A stretch of 5,804 bases of DNA from an uncultured cyanobacterium. Its GTDB lineage: Bacteria > Cyanobacteriota > Vampirovibrionia > Gastranaerophilales > Gastranaerophilaceae. Numbering within the stretch: position 1 is the first letter of the stretch; the number at the start of each line of letters is the position of its first letter. The stretch is taken from positions 1 through 5,804 of the forward strand of contig CAMTNN010000105.1 in the NCBI GenBank assembly GCA_947073895.1. Direction: 5' to 3'. A program made the position numbers and the translations under genes. The notes beneath the pieces are model-generated. The model was given only the letters and a program-made list of their open reading frames with translations. It made no database searches and was not told the origin of the DNA. Below are positions 5,145 to 5,804 of this stretch, in pieces.

Positions 5145-5804
5145 AAAATATCTCCTATAAGTAGTACGTGTTCGTTCTCATCTTTATCGACTAATTTTAA
5201 AGCTCCGTTATCAGTTATATCTTTTGCAATCCCGCAAATCTCTTTGTCAAAAACTCTCACGGTTACTTCTTTATTGAGAAAACCGGCTCTTTTAATATAA
5301 TCGTCTTTTATTAATAAAAACCCTTCCTCAATAAAACTATCATACCTCAAACAAAATTTTTCCAAAAGTTTTTTTAAGAAAATTTTCTTATCTATAAATT
5401 CGCCGGTCTCAATATTTAAAGATGTTGCAGGCTGGTTAATATTAGATAATTTTTCTATCTTTGTATTTAAATTAACGCCAAAACCCAAAACAAGACCTTC
5501 AAGCTTTCTTCCATTAATAACCCCTTCAGCTAATATTCCTGAAATCTTTTTACCATCAATTTTAATATCATTCGGCCATTTAATCTGGGGTGCAACTCCA
5601 TATTCTTCAAACGTTTCACATAAGACCAAACACAAATATTGAGTTAAATTAGAATACACATCTTTCATTTCATCAGATGGTTTTAGAACAATACTTGCAT
5701 AAATATTATCCTTTCCCATATCATCCCATTTGCGTTCAAGTCTTCCTCTACCTGCTGTTTGATGTGATGTATAAACCACCGTTTTATCAACTAAAGCACT
5801 TATA
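5141..5804 (-). CDS. birA: Biotin--[carboxyl-carrier protein] ligase, 5' partial
   Basis: Attaches biotin, via biotinyl-5'-AMP, to the MKM lysine of carboxyl carriers; the alpha subunit encoded two genes downstream is an evident target. The frame is open to the right edge: residues ISALVDKT precede the GTG at 5779, so that GTG is not the start and the N-terminus is missing, including the STN-type motif. Numbering from that GTG codon, the visible motifs are QTAGRGRLERKW (7-18; the biotinyl-AMP loop GRGRxxRxW), KWPNDI (67-72), KKISGILAEG (77-86; the conserved catalytic-region GILxE) and GFGVNLN (99-105). An SH3-like C-terminal domain (about 167-212) has the usual VTVRVFDKEICGIAKDITDNGAL pattern. 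Whether a DNA-binding HTH precedes the catalytic domain (bifunctional repressor) cannot be seen. The gene ends in an ATGA overlap with the gamma-subunit gene, so it is part of the decarboxylase operon. Confidence 0.94.
   Translation of the reverse strand, partial: ISALVDKTVVYTSHQTAGRGRLERKWDDMGKDNIYASIVLKPSDEMKDVYSNLTQYLCLVLCETFEEYGVAPQIKWPNDIKIDGKKISGILAEGVINGRKLEGLVLGFGVNLNTKIEKLSNINQPATSLNIETGEFIDKKIFLKKLLEKFCLRYDSFIEEGFLLIKDDYIKRAGFLNKEVTVRVFDKEICGIAKDITDNGALKLVDKDENEHVLLIGDIL
5152..5156 (-). promoter_or_regulatory. Shine-Dalgarno site of oadG within birA
   Basis: AGGAG on the minus strand lies 7 nt before the gamma-subunit ATG at 5144 and within the last ligase codons. It shows that the gamma gene can load its own ribosomes as well as being coupled. 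Confidence 0.85.

Noticed and set aside
5777..5779. GTG as the true start of the biotin ligase
   Set aside because: The frame stays open to the window edge, no ribosome site precedes it, and the family needs residues upstream of QTAGRGR for the fold.

Overview
This is an AT-rich bacterial window with compact coding, short intergenic gaps and Shine-Dalgarno sites upstream of most genes. It combines a biotin-dependent sodium-pumping decarboxylase operon (typical of anaerobes) with a small exported protein whose Sec signal peptide ends in an ANA-type cleavage site, which fits a diderm cell. The style suggests an anaerobic, low-GC, possibly gut-associated bacterium. Gastranaerophilales/Melainabacteria or a similar uncultured lineage is a reasonable but low-confidence guess, since no taxonomic marker is present.

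Left part, plus strand (1-1340). The window opens inside ilvC, a class I ketol-acid reductoisomerase of branched-chain amino acid synthesis whose 5' end lies outside. After a 91-nt gap, with a weak terminator and a clear inverted repeat, comes a 94-aa exported protein with 11 cysteines in CGC and CxPC motifs. I cannot assign it a function. A strong hairpin follows and is shared with the convergent gene.

Middle, minus strand (1324-1806). A GNAT-family N-acetyltransferase of unknown substrate. Its 3' end lies inside the shared terminator, and its start lies just downstream of the terminator of the next operon.

Right part, minus strand (1873-5804, read right to left). A tight operon: biotin protein ligase (birA, 5' end outside the window), then an OadG-like gamma subunit overlapping it by 4 nt (ATGA), then a 603-aa OadA-like carboxyltransferase with a C-terminal biotin domain, then the OadB sodium-pump subunit. 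It ends at a strong hairpin at 1821-1853. The likely logic is that the ligase biotinylates the MKM lysine of the alpha subunit. The alpha subunit then moves a carboxyl group from a carboxylic acid to biotin, and the beta subunit decarboxylates carboxybiotin and exports Na+, with gamma holding the complex at the membrane.

The most interesting point is a mismatch inside this complex. The beta pump is canonical, with every ion- and catalysis-linked residue I know of in place. The alpha subunit keeps the metal site and carboxyl-transfer residues but differs from classical oxaloacetate decarboxylase and pyruvate carboxylase around the keto-acid pocket, so its physiological substrate should be treated as open. 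The second lead is the Cys-rich exported protein and the palindrome in front of it.
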